This document shows, piece after piece, positions 24,381 to 32,636 of a DNA stretch of 36,845 nucleotides. A program made the position numbers and the translations under genes. The stretch's first letter is position 1. Every line of letters starts with the position of its first letter. The notes under the pieces are model-generated. The model was not told the origin of the DNA. It ran no database searches and saw only the letters and a list, made by a program, of their open reading frames with translations. Source of the stretch: Verrucomicrobiia bacterium. GTDB lineage: Bacteria > Verrucomicrobiota > Verrucomicrobiia > JABWAM01. Location: contig JAQUAF010000058.1 of the NCBI GenBank assembly GCA_028687435.1, positions 1-36,845 on the forward strand, in the 5' to 3' direction.

Positions 24381-26819
24381 TTATCCGTCATTTTTTAAAA
24401 AACCGATTGCCTCCAGTTTGATTTTCAACTTGGGCTGCAGACAGCCTGTCCGCCAATATTGTCGCTGATTGACTGTCCAGGCTCGCAAGATGCGGTATTC
24501 TGCCAAATCGGAAGGAATATCAAAAGTCCCGTATTGCCGCTTAAATGCCTGCAACGCCGCCACGCGCTTGTCCCAAAAGGCCTCTTCCGCATCCCAAACA
24601 AAACCCAACTCATCCAGGCGCCGTTGTCGTTCCACCGACAACTTTCCCCGCGAAAGAGCCGTCTTCTGCGCGTGGGTCCACTGCCAAAGCTTTTGATCGG
24701 AGGTATTGTGCAACAAGACATTGCCATGCCCGTGTTGTTTTTGAAACTCCGCGAATTTTTGAAAATTCCTTTCCCAAGAGGCGTCGTTGGTGTTCCAGAT
24801 AAAACCCAACTGTTCCAGCCGCTGCCGCCGGTCATCGCGCAAACTGTTTTTGCTCCGAAAAACCCTTTGAATTTTCACCCATTGCAGAAGCCGCGGGTTG
24901 GGGGTATTGGCGTGGTTGACGTCGCAATGTCCGTGTTCCCGCCAAAATCGGCGCAAGGCTTGGTATTGTTCTTCCCAGACGGTTTCAGCGGGGGCAAAAT
25001 CAACGCCCAGCTTTTCCAGAACGTGGCGGCGAGCTTCGGTCATGCGCCCGGCATGCAAACGACTGCGTTGGCCGATCAGCCATTTGGCAAGAGCCGGATC
25101 GTTTTCTTTGGTTACCACACAATGTCCATGTTCCTGCTTGAAACGTCGCAATCGTTCCAGCCAGTTCCACTTCATCGCCGGCGCGAAATTCTTTGCCGGT
25201 GAAAATCCGATCGCCTCGAATTTAGCCTTAAGGCGGACGGGCATCGTGCCTTTCAGCCATTTCCGCCGCTGTTTATCCAACCACTGACGCAACCCATTGT
25301 ATTTCCGCAAGCTGGTCGAAATGCGGAAAGTTCCGTATCGACGCCGGAATTTCCGCAAATCCGCCATGCGCGCGTCCCAGCCAGCTTCCTCCTCGTCTCC
25401 CACAAATCCCAGGGCGGCCAAGCGCCGTTGCCGCTCCGCCGGCAATTCTCCTTTGCGGAAGGCGCTCCGGTGCCGTTCCACCCATTTTAAAAAGTTCGCA
25501 TCGGTTCCATGACGCTTAAGCACCGCGCAGTGTCCATGTTTTCGCCGAAATTCCGCCAGTTGTCGGAAATAGTTTTCCCAAGCCGCCTCCTTGACATTCC
25601 AAACGAAACCCAACTCTTCCAATCGTTGGCGCCGGTCTTCGCGCAGCCGGCCGCGACTCCAGAACAGCTTCTGCATCTGGACCCACTCCAATAGCCGTTT
25701 ATTCGGAGTGTTATGAATTCCCACCACACAATGTCCGTGCTGTTGACGAAAACGGCGCAAGGCTTCAAATTGCTCTTCCCAAAGGGTCTCCAAAGGATTC
25801 AAGACCACCCCCATGCCTTCCAGCGACTGGCGGCGCGCTGGTGGCATCAGGCCTCGCTGAAACCTGCGCCGTTGCCCGCAAAGCCACTCTGCCAGTTCGG
25901 GATCATCTTTCTTCGTCACGTCGCAGTGGCCGTGACGACGCTTGAATTGGCTCAATTGAGCCAACCGTTCGGCAAAGGTCGGCAACTGGTTTCGCTCCAG
26001 CGAAACCCCCAATTCCACAAACAGCTTTCGCTGTTCCGGGGTCAGCCTGTCGGCCTGGCGCCGGGTCCGAATCAGCCATTTGTACAAATTGAGATTGCGT
26101 GAGAAAAGCCGGGACACTCCTTCCACCCCGTGCTCCTTAATATAAGCCGTTAATTCCTGCCGGCGCCGTTCCCACATCATGCCGCAGGCCGCCCATTCGA
26201 AACCAAGGGCGTCCAGTTTTTCCAGCCGTTCCGGCTGCAATTCTCCCTTCCGTTGCAAAACGCGGTGTTTTGCAACCCATACTCCCAGGGCAGGATTGTC
26301 CGACGATTGCTGCGGAACGTCGCAATGACCATGCTGCCGCTTGAATTCCGCCAGTTCCTCGTACCGCTGTTGCCATAGCGTCTCAATCGGGTCCCAGTCG
26401 AAACCGAGCCCATCCAAGAGCCGCTGCTGGCTGAGGCTCAGGCGGTCGCGTTTCTGCCTTTGCACTTCCGCCCAGGAACCCAACCGTTGGATCTCTTTAT
26501 CGGCATGCTTGCTGCGCAACATCCGACAATGGCCGTATTTCTGCCGATAGCGCGCCAAAGCCAGAAATTTCTCCAGCCATGGATTAAAATATCTTCCAAA
26601 ATCGAATCCTTTTTCCACCAATTCCCGCAATTGATCCGCCGACAGCACGTCCGGACGGCTGCGCAACATCTTGACCCATTTGGCCAGGTCAGGGCTCGGG
26701 GCATACGTGGCCGGGACATTGCTGTGCCCATGCCATTTGCGAAATACCGCCAGTTCACAGGAAAAACTGTGCCATGGAAAACTCGCGCACACGCCATTGT
26801 TCGCTAAAACGTTCGACAT
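24381..26819 (-). CDS. Protein of twelve tandem helicase-associated (HA) repeats, no helicase domain
   Basis: 812 residues made of twelve repeats of about 67 residues with the consensus W...L..F...HGHC.V....P....L..WV..QR.....G.L...R...L..LGF.W (helicase-associated domain family, PF03457-like). I place them at 1-78, 79-145, 146-212, 213-277, 278-343, 344-410, 411-477, 478-544, 545-611, 612-678, 679-745 and 746-812. Repeats 8 and 12 replace HGHC by YGTF, and repeat 4 has HGVEG. No Walker or helicase motif is present. The HA domain is a small helical module often suspected of binding nucleic acid. The ATG at 26819 lies three bases after the lipoprotein stop, so it is the last gene of the redox operon. 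Function unknown. Confidence 0.85.
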   Translation of the reverse strand: MSNVLANNGVCASFPWHSFSCELAVFRKWHGHSNVPATYAPSPDLAKWVKMLRSRPDVLSADQLRELVEKGFDFGRYFNPWLEKFLALARYRQKYGHCRMLRSKHADKEIQRLGSWAEVQRQKRDRLSLSQQRLLDGLGFDWDPIETLWQQRYEELAEFKRQHGHCDVPQQSSDNPALGVWVAKHRVLQRKGELQPERLEKLDALGFEWAACGMMWERRRQELTAYIKEHGVEGVSRLFSRNLNLYKWLIRTRRQADRLTPEQRKLFVELGVSLERNQLPTFAERLAQLSQFKRRHGHCDVTKKDDPELAEWLCGQRRRFQRGLMPPARRQSLEGMGVVLNPLETLWEEQFEALRRFRQQHGHCVVGIHNTPNKRLLEWVQMQKLFWSRGRLREDRRQRLEELGFVWNVKEAAWENYFRQLAEFRRKHGHCAVLKRHGTDANFLKWVERHRSAFRKGELPAERQRRLAALGFVGDEEEAGWDARMADLRKFRRRYGTFRISTSLRKYNGLRQWLDKQRRKWLKGTMPVRLKAKFEAIGFSPAKNFAPAMKWNWLERLRRFKQEHGHCVVTKENDPALAKWLIGQRSRLHAGRMTEARRHVLEKLGVDFAPAETVWEEQYQALRRFWREHGHCDVNHANTPNPRLLQWVKIQRVFRSKNSLRDDRRQRLEQLGFIWNTNDASWERNFQKFAEFQKQHGHGNVLLHNTSDQKLWQWTHAQKTALSRGKLSVERQRRLDELGFVWDAEEAFWDKRVAALQAFKRQYGTFDIPSDLAEYRILRAWTVNQRQYWRTGCLQPKLKIKLEAIGFLKNDG
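24384..25988 (-). repeat. Two tandem four-repeat blocks (ABCD-ABCD) in the HA-repeat gene
   Basis: Protein residues 278-544 (25188-25988) and 545-812 (24384-25187) match repeat by repeat: 5 with 9 (VTKKDDPELAEWL / VTKENDPALAKWL), 6 with 10 (NTPNKRLLEWV / NTPNPRLLQWV), 7 with 11, and 8 with 12 (both YGTF and KLEAIGF/KFEAIGF). The similarity between blocks is greater than between neighbouring repeats, so an 800-bp segment was duplicated. Confidence 0.8.
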
Positions 26820-26822
26820 GAT

Positions 26823-27266
26823 TTATGGCTCCATAGAGCGCGGTTTTTCCCGGATTGAATCCCGATCATCCAGGATGATTTTTTGGGGTTTTGGAGGGGA
26901 TGTTTCAGACAATTTGTTGGTTGATTCAATATCAAAAAAGGTAATTTTGAGAACACTCGGCCAGGGGATATGCACAGATCGATAACAAGATGGATCAGGC
27001 TCGTTTGGGAACGGCGCACGAATCTCAAGGCTGTTGGTCGTAATGTTTCCGATGACTCCGGTAATGATCGTGTGGTTGTTGGTATGGAGAAACATGCCGG
27101 CCGGATCTGGTCCGCCTGTGGAAAACATTTCGAAATTGCGACATTCGATCCGGCAGGGACGGCCAGCGTCCTTTGTCACAGGCTTCTGAACCAGAGGACG
27201 ACGGCACCCGATCAGAAATCCCAATGCTAATAATACCAAAACCATTCCATGGAATTTCTGGCTCAT
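26823..27266 (-). CDS. Small lipoprotein of unknown function
   Basis: 147 residues from the ATG at 27266, preceded by CGGAGGT; the longer frame to 27419 overlaps the upstream gene and is rejected. MSQKFHGMVLVLLALGFLIGC is a lipoprotein signal with the lipobox LIGC. The mature part includes IECRNFEMFSTGGPDPAGMFLHTNNHTIITGVIGNITTNSLEIRAPFPNEPD and ends in a charged tail. I do not recognise a family. Start and MauE stop overlap (ATGA), and the stop is three bases from the HA-repeat gene, so the genes are likely translated as a set. Confidence 0.75.
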   Translation of the reverse strand: MSQKFHGMVLVLLALGFLIGCRRPLVQKPVTKDAGRPCRIECRNFEMFSTGGPDPAGMFLHTNNHTIITGVIGNITTNSLEIRAPFPNEPDPSCYRSVHIPWPSVLKITFFDIESTNKLSETSPPKPQKIILDDRDSIREKPRSMEP

Positions 27267-27730
27267 ACTTGTTTTACCTCCGAAAATTGACTTTCTTTTT
27301 TGCCGCAATTCCATGCCAACGCAAGGCAGACCGACAATAAAAACAAATCCCGTGCCAGAAACTCCATTCCACCCTTGCCGCCGAGATAGTCCTTGAAAAC
27401 ACCGCCAAAACAACCGCATGAGACCTCAATCCCGCGAATCATGGCGGAGGCGACAGCCAGACAAAACACTGAGCTCAAGCCCGCCAGCAGACACGAAGCC
27501 GTCAAACGCCATTTTGGAATCCAGAGAGCCACGGCAACCAGGATCTCCAACCATGGTAAACTTGTCGTAAACGGAACCAACAACCCCGCCGGCATCAACT
27601 CATAGGCTTCAACATCATCGATGAAACCTCGCAAATCGCATAATTTTCCAATCCCTGCCGTCAAAAAAAGCAGAGAAACGCTTCCTAACAGAAGCCAATA
27701 AAGCGCGGATCGCCAGCAAATGGTTTTCAT
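27263..27730 (-). CDS. MauE/DoxX-like redox-associated membrane protein
   Basis: 155 residues with four hydrophobic segments. It has AGIGKLCDLRGFIDDVEAYELMP after the first helix, LPWLEILVAVAL, and the conserved cysteine motif VSCGCFGG (Cys105, Cys107), as in MauE, which is needed for disulphide formation in methylamine dehydrogenase. Cys31 is also present. The start overlaps the stop of the rhodanese gene, and the end overlaps the lipoprotein start, both as ATGA. Likely role: oxidise or shuttle thiols of exported partners, inferred from family and neighbours. Confidence 0.82.
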   Translation of the reverse strand: MKTICWRSALYWLLLGSVSLLFLTAGIGKLCDLRGFIDDVEAYELMPAGLLVPFTTSLPWLEILVAVALWIPKWRLTASCLLAGLSSVFCLAVASAMIRGIEVSCGCFGGVFKDYLGGKGGMEFLARDLFLLSVCLALAWNCGKKESQFSEVKQV

Positions 27731-28257
27731 TGTGATTCAATTGGTAAATGGGCTTCCCGCCACTGTTGCCAGCCGCCCGGAAAGATAGCCACGTCAAGAA
27801 TTCCCGCCTCTTTTAGTCGTTGTCCAACCCGGAGACTCATCTGACAGTGTTGTCCATCGCAGTAAACCATGAATTTTTTCTTGCCGGCAAAAAGATTGAT
27901 CTGTTGAGCAAAAGCCTCGTCAAAACGCGATTCTGACAGCGATTTTGCCCCGGCAATATGACTTTTTTGAAAATCCTTGAGCGGCCGGGCGTCGATGACC
28001 ACTGAATTGGTTGCGGTTAAAAAATTCCTCGCTTCAATGAGCGACACCCTCCGCATTTCCGCCTCTTCCGGAAACAAATCCAACCCTGGTTGATAGCTGG
28101 CATCCCGCAGTTCCCTGGCGTGCCGATCCAGTTCCTTGCCCTTGAAGACCATGGTGCCAATGCCAAGCACCACTGACGATATGACAAAGGCAACAGCCTG
28201 CGGCAGAAGCCTGCCGTGTTGCCAACCAAAAAAGTTTTTTGAAGAGTTTAACACCAT
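27727..28257 (-). CDS. Membrane-anchored rhodanese-like protein
   Basis: 176 residues from the ATG at 28257, after GGTGGATAA at the end of the preceding gene; upstream starts overlap that gene and are rejected. One N-terminal membrane helix (about 19-37) anchors a rhodanese domain: SLIEARNFLTATNSVVIDARPLKDFQKSHIAGAKSL, then the active-site loop FMVYCDGQHCQMSLRVGQRLKEAG with Cys133 and a second cysteine Cys138, and FPGGWQQWREAHLP. Two loop cysteines are unusual and could form a disulphide. Rhodaneses transfer sulphane sulphur; a periplasmic version next to MauE would serve thiol chemistry outside the cytosol. Confidence 0.87.
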   Translation of the reverse strand: MVLNSSKNFFGWQHGRLLPQAVAFVISSVVLGIGTMVFKGKELDRHARELRDASYQPGLDLFPEEAEMRRVSLIEARNFLTATNSVVIDARPLKDFQKSHIAGAKSLSESRFDEAFAQQINLFAGKKKFMVYCDGQHCQMSLRVGQRLKEAGILDVAIFPGGWQQWREAHLPIESQ

Positions 28258-28270
28258 GATCACAGTGGAA

Positions 28271-30487
28271 TTATCCACCAAATTCTTTGGCCAATTGAGA
28301 ATGTTCATCCCGCTTTCTGCCATTGCCAAGGGCTTCGTAGCAGGCGGCCAACAACCGATGAGCCTCAATGTTAGACGGTTCGCATGCAAGGACAAGATTG
28401 AACCCATCGACTGCAAGGCGGTAAAGCTTCAATTCAACAGCCGTTTTGGAAATTCTGATCATTTCCTGCTTTAACAATGGATTGGGTTTCTGTCGCAAGG
28501 CTTGAAATAGCTGCTTTGCCTGTCTGTCGAACGCATCCCTTTCTCCTCTTTCTGCGCTCCGCCACGCAAGTTCATAATCAATCCGGGATGATGGCGCGTT
28601 GGGATGTTGCCGAAGGGCATTTAACGCCTTTATGCTTTCTTGTTGTTGACACAAACGCCAGAGCGCCCCGGTGCGTTCAAAATAGAAATCAATTTGTTCC
28701 GGCCAATGTCTGATGCCGGTGTCCGCCACCGTCAACAGGTCGTTCCAATCATTGGCTTCCCTCAAGAGACCGGCCAGGTTAAGGGCCGCCTCTTGGGATG
28801 GCCTGACACCCTGAACAGCCTGGCGATACCACTTCAGGGCTTCCGATTTTTGGCCGGCGCGAAAATAAGCGCCAGCCAGCAAATTGGCCAAATCCGTTTC
28901 AACCGGCTGCCTGAGATCAACACACTTCAATAGATGAGGAATGGCTTCCGCCGGCTGGTCAAGACGAACCAGCGCCCAAGCCAACCCCTTGCGGGCGTCG
29001 TATTTTAATGGCTCACTTTTGAGCGTTTCATTGAATAATGCCGCTGCCTCGCGCCAGTTGCCCTTTCGGCACAGCACCCATGCCAGACGGTCCTTGAACG
29101 ATGCCGCTTCGGCGTTTTGCCGCTCTTCCATATGATAGCGAATCATATTGCGCAAAGCAGGTTCATAGTCGTGATCGATTTTCAACGCCCTGCCAAACAT
29201 CGCCGCCGCGCTTTGGCGCATCTTTTGCTGGTCGTACAGGATTGCCCCCAGATTGTTCCAAACCTGGGGATCATTGGGATTTTTGCCCAATGCCGCCCAA
29301 TAGTCATTGGCCGCAAGCCGGTCAAAACCAGCCTGATGCAGCAAAAAACCGGTCGCGGAACGGCTGAAATCCATGTGAACACCTTTCACATCCCGCCGGA
29401 TATGGCCATAAATCTGGAAAGGAATAACCGTATTGTTGATCGAAACCAGATACCACTCACCAGCTTTCGTCGCTTGAAGTTTGGCCGCCAATTCATTGCC
29501 CCAAGGGAACGCGGCAATGCCGGACGGCAAGGCAAGCACGGGAAATTCCTTGACGGAACAGGCGCGCAGGATGTCCTGCGCCAGCGGAGTTTCCAAGTCC
29601 AGGTTCTGGATATTCAAATGGTCCAACCAAGGCGCCAGCAAATCCGCCACCGGGATGATTTTGCAGGCATTGCATTCGAATGGAAGAATCGCAAAAACCG
29701 TGACTGCATCCGCAGCTGCCGGAGCCCTCCGGTAGACACATCGGCTTTTTTGACAGACGGCCTGATAACCGGGTTTTTGCGGGCATTGCGTGGCGGCTTT
29801 GCATGCCACCCCATCGCATCCTGATTTGATGACGCCCAAACTGCAAAGCTCGTGGCGCAAAGCGGCCGCGCTTTTGCGGATCGATTTCACTTCCCGTCCG
29901 TTCACAAACAACGCAGGCGATTTGTAAATTTTACGTTTTCGGGCATCCGCGATGTTTTCAGCGAACCATTCTTTTGCCTCATCGGTTTTTACAAGTGCGG
30001 CAAGCTCGTCAACCGGAATGCCGAGCGCGGCGCAGTTCTGACGCCAATCTTTCTGGTTCTGCGCAAACGCCTCAAGATAAGGGAGAAACTTGCCGGGCCA
30101 CCGTTTTGCAATGGCCGCCTGTCTCATGGCCTCCTCCACTTCACCCTGGCCATGCAGACTTGAAAATCTTCCCTCTTGTTTTCCCGTTTCATCCGGACGA
30201 CCAGCCAGCGAACAGCCGGCATTTTCCACCGGATACCCGGAACGCGTGTCTTGCGGTCGTTTGAACTTGGCGTCCAAGGCGAGATAATGAATCTTGAGCC
30301 GGTTTTGTTGACCTGCCGCCTTGAGCATCGGCAGCAAAGTTGACAACGCTTTTTGCGCGTATGGGCAGTAGGGCATGATGTAAAGATCCAAAGGGGAACT
30401 CTCGCGCAAAAACAACCAAGCCGCCGCAAGGGCCGATGCCAGCAAGCCGATCAGCAGACATTTTTTGGCGGGGGAGGACGTTTTCAT
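28271..30487 (-). CDS. Anchored thioredoxin-fold protein with C-terminal TPR repeats
   Basis: 738 residues from the ATG at 30487, overlapping the previous gene's stop as ATGA. One N-terminal membrane helix (about 8-26), then a DsbA/GILT-like thioredoxin fold: LDLYIMPYCPYAQKAL has Cys41-Pro-Tyr-Ala44 (second cysteine missing), ending in KSPALFVNGREVKSIRKSAAALRHELC. A short cysteine-rich stretch (224-250, five cysteines) leads to a second redox segment VFAILPFECNACKIIPVADLLAPWL with a genuine CxxC (272-275). From about 385 to the end are TPR units such as NDPQVWNNLGAILYDQQKMRQSAAAMFGRAL. Such a protein would bind and reshuffle disulphides of exported partners. The loss of one catalytic cysteine in the first fold is notable. 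Confidence 0.82.
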   Translation of the reverse strand: MKTSSPAKKCLLIGLLASALAAAWLFLRESSPLDLYIMPYCPYAQKALSTLLPMLKAAGQQNRLKIHYLALDAKFKRPQDTRSGYPVENAGCSLAGRPDETGKQEGRFSSLHGQGEVEEAMRQAAIAKRWPGKFLPYLEAFAQNQKDWRQNCAALGIPVDELAALVKTDEAKEWFAENIADARKRKIYKSPALFVNGREVKSIRKSAAALRHELCSLGVIKSGCDGVACKAATQCPQKPGYQAVCQKSRCVYRRAPAAADAVTVFAILPFECNACKIIPVADLLAPWLDHLNIQNLDLETPLAQDILRACSVKEFPVLALPSGIAAFPWGNELAAKLQATKAGEWYLVSINNTVIPFQIYGHIRRDVKGVHMDFSRSATGFLLHQAGFDRLAANDYWAALGKNPNDPQVWNNLGAILYDQQKMRQSAAAMFGRALKIDHDYEPALRNMIRYHMEERQNAEAASFKDRLAWVLCRKGNWREAAALFNETLKSEPLKYDARKGLAWALVRLDQPAEAIPHLLKCVDLRQPVETDLANLLAGAYFRAGQKSEALKWYRQAVQGVRPSQEAALNLAGLLREANDWNDLLTVADTGIRHWPEQIDFYFERTGALWRLCQQQESIKALNALRQHPNAPSSRIDYELAWRSAERGERDAFDRQAKQLFQALRQKPNPLLKQEMIRISKTAVELKLYRLAVDGFNLVLACEPSNIEAHRLLAACYEALGNGRKRDEHSQLAKEFGG

Positions 30488-31722
30488 TGTTGCCGCGTTG
30501 GGTCGGGAAAATCCTCTTTTTTCAGCGGACGCCCCTTGGCGCAACCGCGATATCGAAAGGCGCGTTGGATTGCCTGTTGAGTTGTGGCGCGAATACGGAC
30601 ATCCGGATCATCCGCCAGTTTCTTGAGCGTTTTCACGCTTTCGTCCGTGCGATGCATCGCCAGGGCATAAATGGCCTGAATTCGCGCTCCACTCGTGGGA
30701 TCAGCGGCTATTGCCGCCAGTCGCGGCACAAATTCATCCCGGCCATGGATTTGGGCCGCCAGCGCGCCATTCGCCCAAGCCCCCCGGTTTTGGGGCGCCA
30801 GCGAAGCTTGGATAAGGGGGGCCAATTCCTCTTCGGAAAGCTTGCATGGTTCGAGCACAAAAAGGGTGTCAGGCGCCAATCCACGCACTCGTCCAAGCGC
30901 CAGGATGGCGGTCTTGATGTCGCCTGGGTAATCGGCAAAATAATGACGCAACGCTTCTCCAGCCACCCGTCCTCCCGGTACATATAACGCCTCCGTCAAA
31001 GGCGGGATGGCCTGAGGGTGGCTCGTGAATCCCAGACGCCAAATCGCGTCCTCGATTTTGCGGATGTTTTGCAACTCTTCTTCCGTTGCTTGAATTGCAA
31101 CCGGCTGGGATTTTTCAGGTTGCAAATCGGATTTTCCGGCTGAACAATCCGCGACAATCCGGCGGTATTCTTTCTCCAGTTCCGCCACATCACTGCGCAA
31201 GGCGGGTTCGTTCCGTTCCATGATTCGCACGGTGATGGGTTGATCGGACGTCACGACACCCCCATCGGCGGGCAATTCCGTTTGGGCGGTAATCCGGTAT
31301 TCACCGGGTTTTTTGATCAAAGCCCACGCATTCAATGGAAGGATCAAAGTCGCGGTTTGGCCGGGTCCGACGATGATGCGGGGAGGACAACCGGCCATGA
31401 CCAACGCATGGGGATTGATTTCCTCGGGGCTCTTCACCAAGTGTCCTACAACATCATAGGCAGTCAGGCTGAAATTTCCATGTCCGGGAATACTCTCATC
31501 CACGAAAACCACTTTTTCCTCCCGATTCGGATTGAAGATCTGGCATTCAATGGGGATGCGCTCGCCAAGGTGGATAATGCCTTTCGGCGGATGGATCGTC
31601 AGCCGCAGTTTTGGAGTGGCGGCGTGAGGGTCAGAACAAGACACTTCCGCCGGTGCAGCGAATCCCAAAATGGGGAGTCCCATGAGCAACACGAATAGGC
31701 CACACAAATGCCGCCGCTTCAT
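30484..31722 (-). CDS. Exported HEAT-repeat protein
   Basis: 412 residues with a signal peptide (MKRRHLCGLFVLLMGLPILGFAAPA). The first half (40-185) is beta-rich with RLTIHPPKGIIHLGERIPIECQIFNPNREEKVVFVDES, similar to periplasmic bacterial Ig-like folds. The second half has HEAT-like repeats: FVPRLAAIAADPTSGARIQAIYALAMHRTDESVKTLKKLADDPDVRIRATTQQAIQ. Scaffold or partner binding is likely; no enzyme motif is seen. It is the first gene of the six-gene operon, with a good promoter at 31766-31794, and ends in an ATGA overlap with the thioredoxin-fold gene. Confidence 0.8.
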   Translation of the reverse strand: MKRRHLCGLFVLLMGLPILGFAAPAEVSCSDPHAATPKLRLTIHPPKGIIHLGERIPIECQIFNPNREEKVVFVDESIPGHGNFSLTAYDVVGHLVKSPEEINPHALVMAGCPPRIIVGPGQTATLILPLNAWALIKKPGEYRITAQTELPADGGVVTSDQPITVRIMERNEPALRSDVAELEKEYRRIVADCSAGKSDLQPEKSQPVAIQATEEELQNIRKIEDAIWRLGFTSHPQAIPPLTEALYVPGGRVAGEALRHYFADYPGDIKTAILALGRVRGLAPDTLFVLEPCKLSEEELAPLIQASLAPQNRGAWANGALAAQIHGRDEFVPRLAAIAADPTSGARIQAIYALAMHRTDESVKTLKKLADDPDVRIRATTQQAIQRAFRYRGCAKGRPLKKEDFPDPTRQQ

Positions 31723-31765
31723 TCATTTTCCATTTGTTCTCAGCAATGTCAAAAGTGCAACCACA

Positions 31766-31794
31766 TAAATATGGCAATTGCTTTTATTCGTCAA
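31766..31794 (-). promoter_or_regulatory. Promoter of the HEAT-thioredoxin-rhodanese-MauE-lipoprotein-HA operon
   Basis: Minus strand: -35 TTGACG (31789-31794), 17-base spacer, -10 TATTTA (31766-31771). Transcription would start near 31759, about 37 bases before the HEAT-protein ATG. It lies in the only sizeable gap between 24381 and 33556. Confidence 0.6.
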
Positions 31795-31811
31795 AAACAG
31801 CCGGTGCTTCA

Positions 31812-32636
31812 CTATTGGACATATCGGATTCTGTCCACTTTTTCGAATCCAACGGTCGGGAAACCCTTGGGTTTTCCGTCAACCATTCGCCAGACTGAAA
31901 TCCCTTTGATATTCCATACAACATTGGAGCCAAAAGCCTCCGCAAATCGTGTCAGGCAGGTATAAAGATCCGCATCGGTCAGATTTAATGAAATGCTCTT
32001 ACCCTCTCCGAATGGCGAAAAATCAGGCTTGCCCGCCGATGCCGTGTTGGTCAAGCCCATAGGTAAAAGGACATTCTTGTACAGAGCATCTTCGGCTGTA
32101 ATAAAATCCGCGTTCGTCAATATAAAACGAGGAATAACCGGATATTGACGATCCTTCGCGTAAACGATGTATGATTGATTCGATTTTTTCCATGCATACT
32201 GATCGTTTGCTTTTACCAAAGCATCCAGAATGGAATCGGGTTCGGCAGATCGCTTCGCTGAAAACTGAAAATTAAACAAACGATCACGACATCCAGCAAT
32301 CTGTTGCCGTTTCTCGGGCATTTTAGCGACAAAAACTTTAAATGCCTCAATGGACTTTTTTCGTTCTTCCGTAAGATAAGCAGGATCTTTGGTTTGCCAA
32401 AATGCAAGATAGTCTTGATATGTAATTCCCATGGTCTTACGATCAAGAAGAACGGCGTCAAAATTAATTCGCCAACAAAAACGCTGGCGCAACTCATCGA
32501 CAACTTCTGATGTTGTAATGTCCTTGAAGCTCACAGATATCTTTTCTTCCACATCGGAATCTGTAGCGCCCCATAGCCGGCCAGCAAGTCGCAACAGAAA
32601 AAGATAGACAGCAATGATATAAAATATTTTTTTCAT
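31812..32636 (-). CDS. Exported protein with a secretin/TonB short N-terminal (STN)-like domain
   Basis: 274 residues with an N-terminal membrane/signal segment (MKKIFYIIAVYLFLLRLAGRLWGA). Residues 32-62 read ISVSFKDITTSEVVDELRQRFCWRINFD, resembling the STN fold (beta-alpha-beta) found in secretins, TonB receptors and anti-sigma relays. The rest has pairs of similar folds (SILDALVKANDQYAWKKSNQSYIVYAK and SISLNLTDADLYTCLTRFAEAFGSNVVWNIKGISVW). It may contact an envelope complex; no secretin pore domain follows. The start overlaps the upstream stop as ATGA. A/T content is higher here than in the polyketide block. Confidence 0.7.
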   Translation of the reverse strand: MKKIFYIIAVYLFLLRLAGRLWGATDSDVEEKISVSFKDITTSEVVDELRQRFCWRINFDAVLLDRKTMGITYQDYLAFWQTKDPAYLTEERKKSIEAFKVFVAKMPEKRQQIAGCRDRLFNFQFSAKRSAEPDSILDALVKANDQYAWKKSNQSYIVYAKDRQYPVIPRFILTNADFITAEDALYKNVLLPMGLTNTASAGKPDFSPFGEGKSISLNLTDADLYTCLTRFAEAFGSNVVWNIKGISVWRMVDGKPKGFPTVGFEKVDRIRYVQ

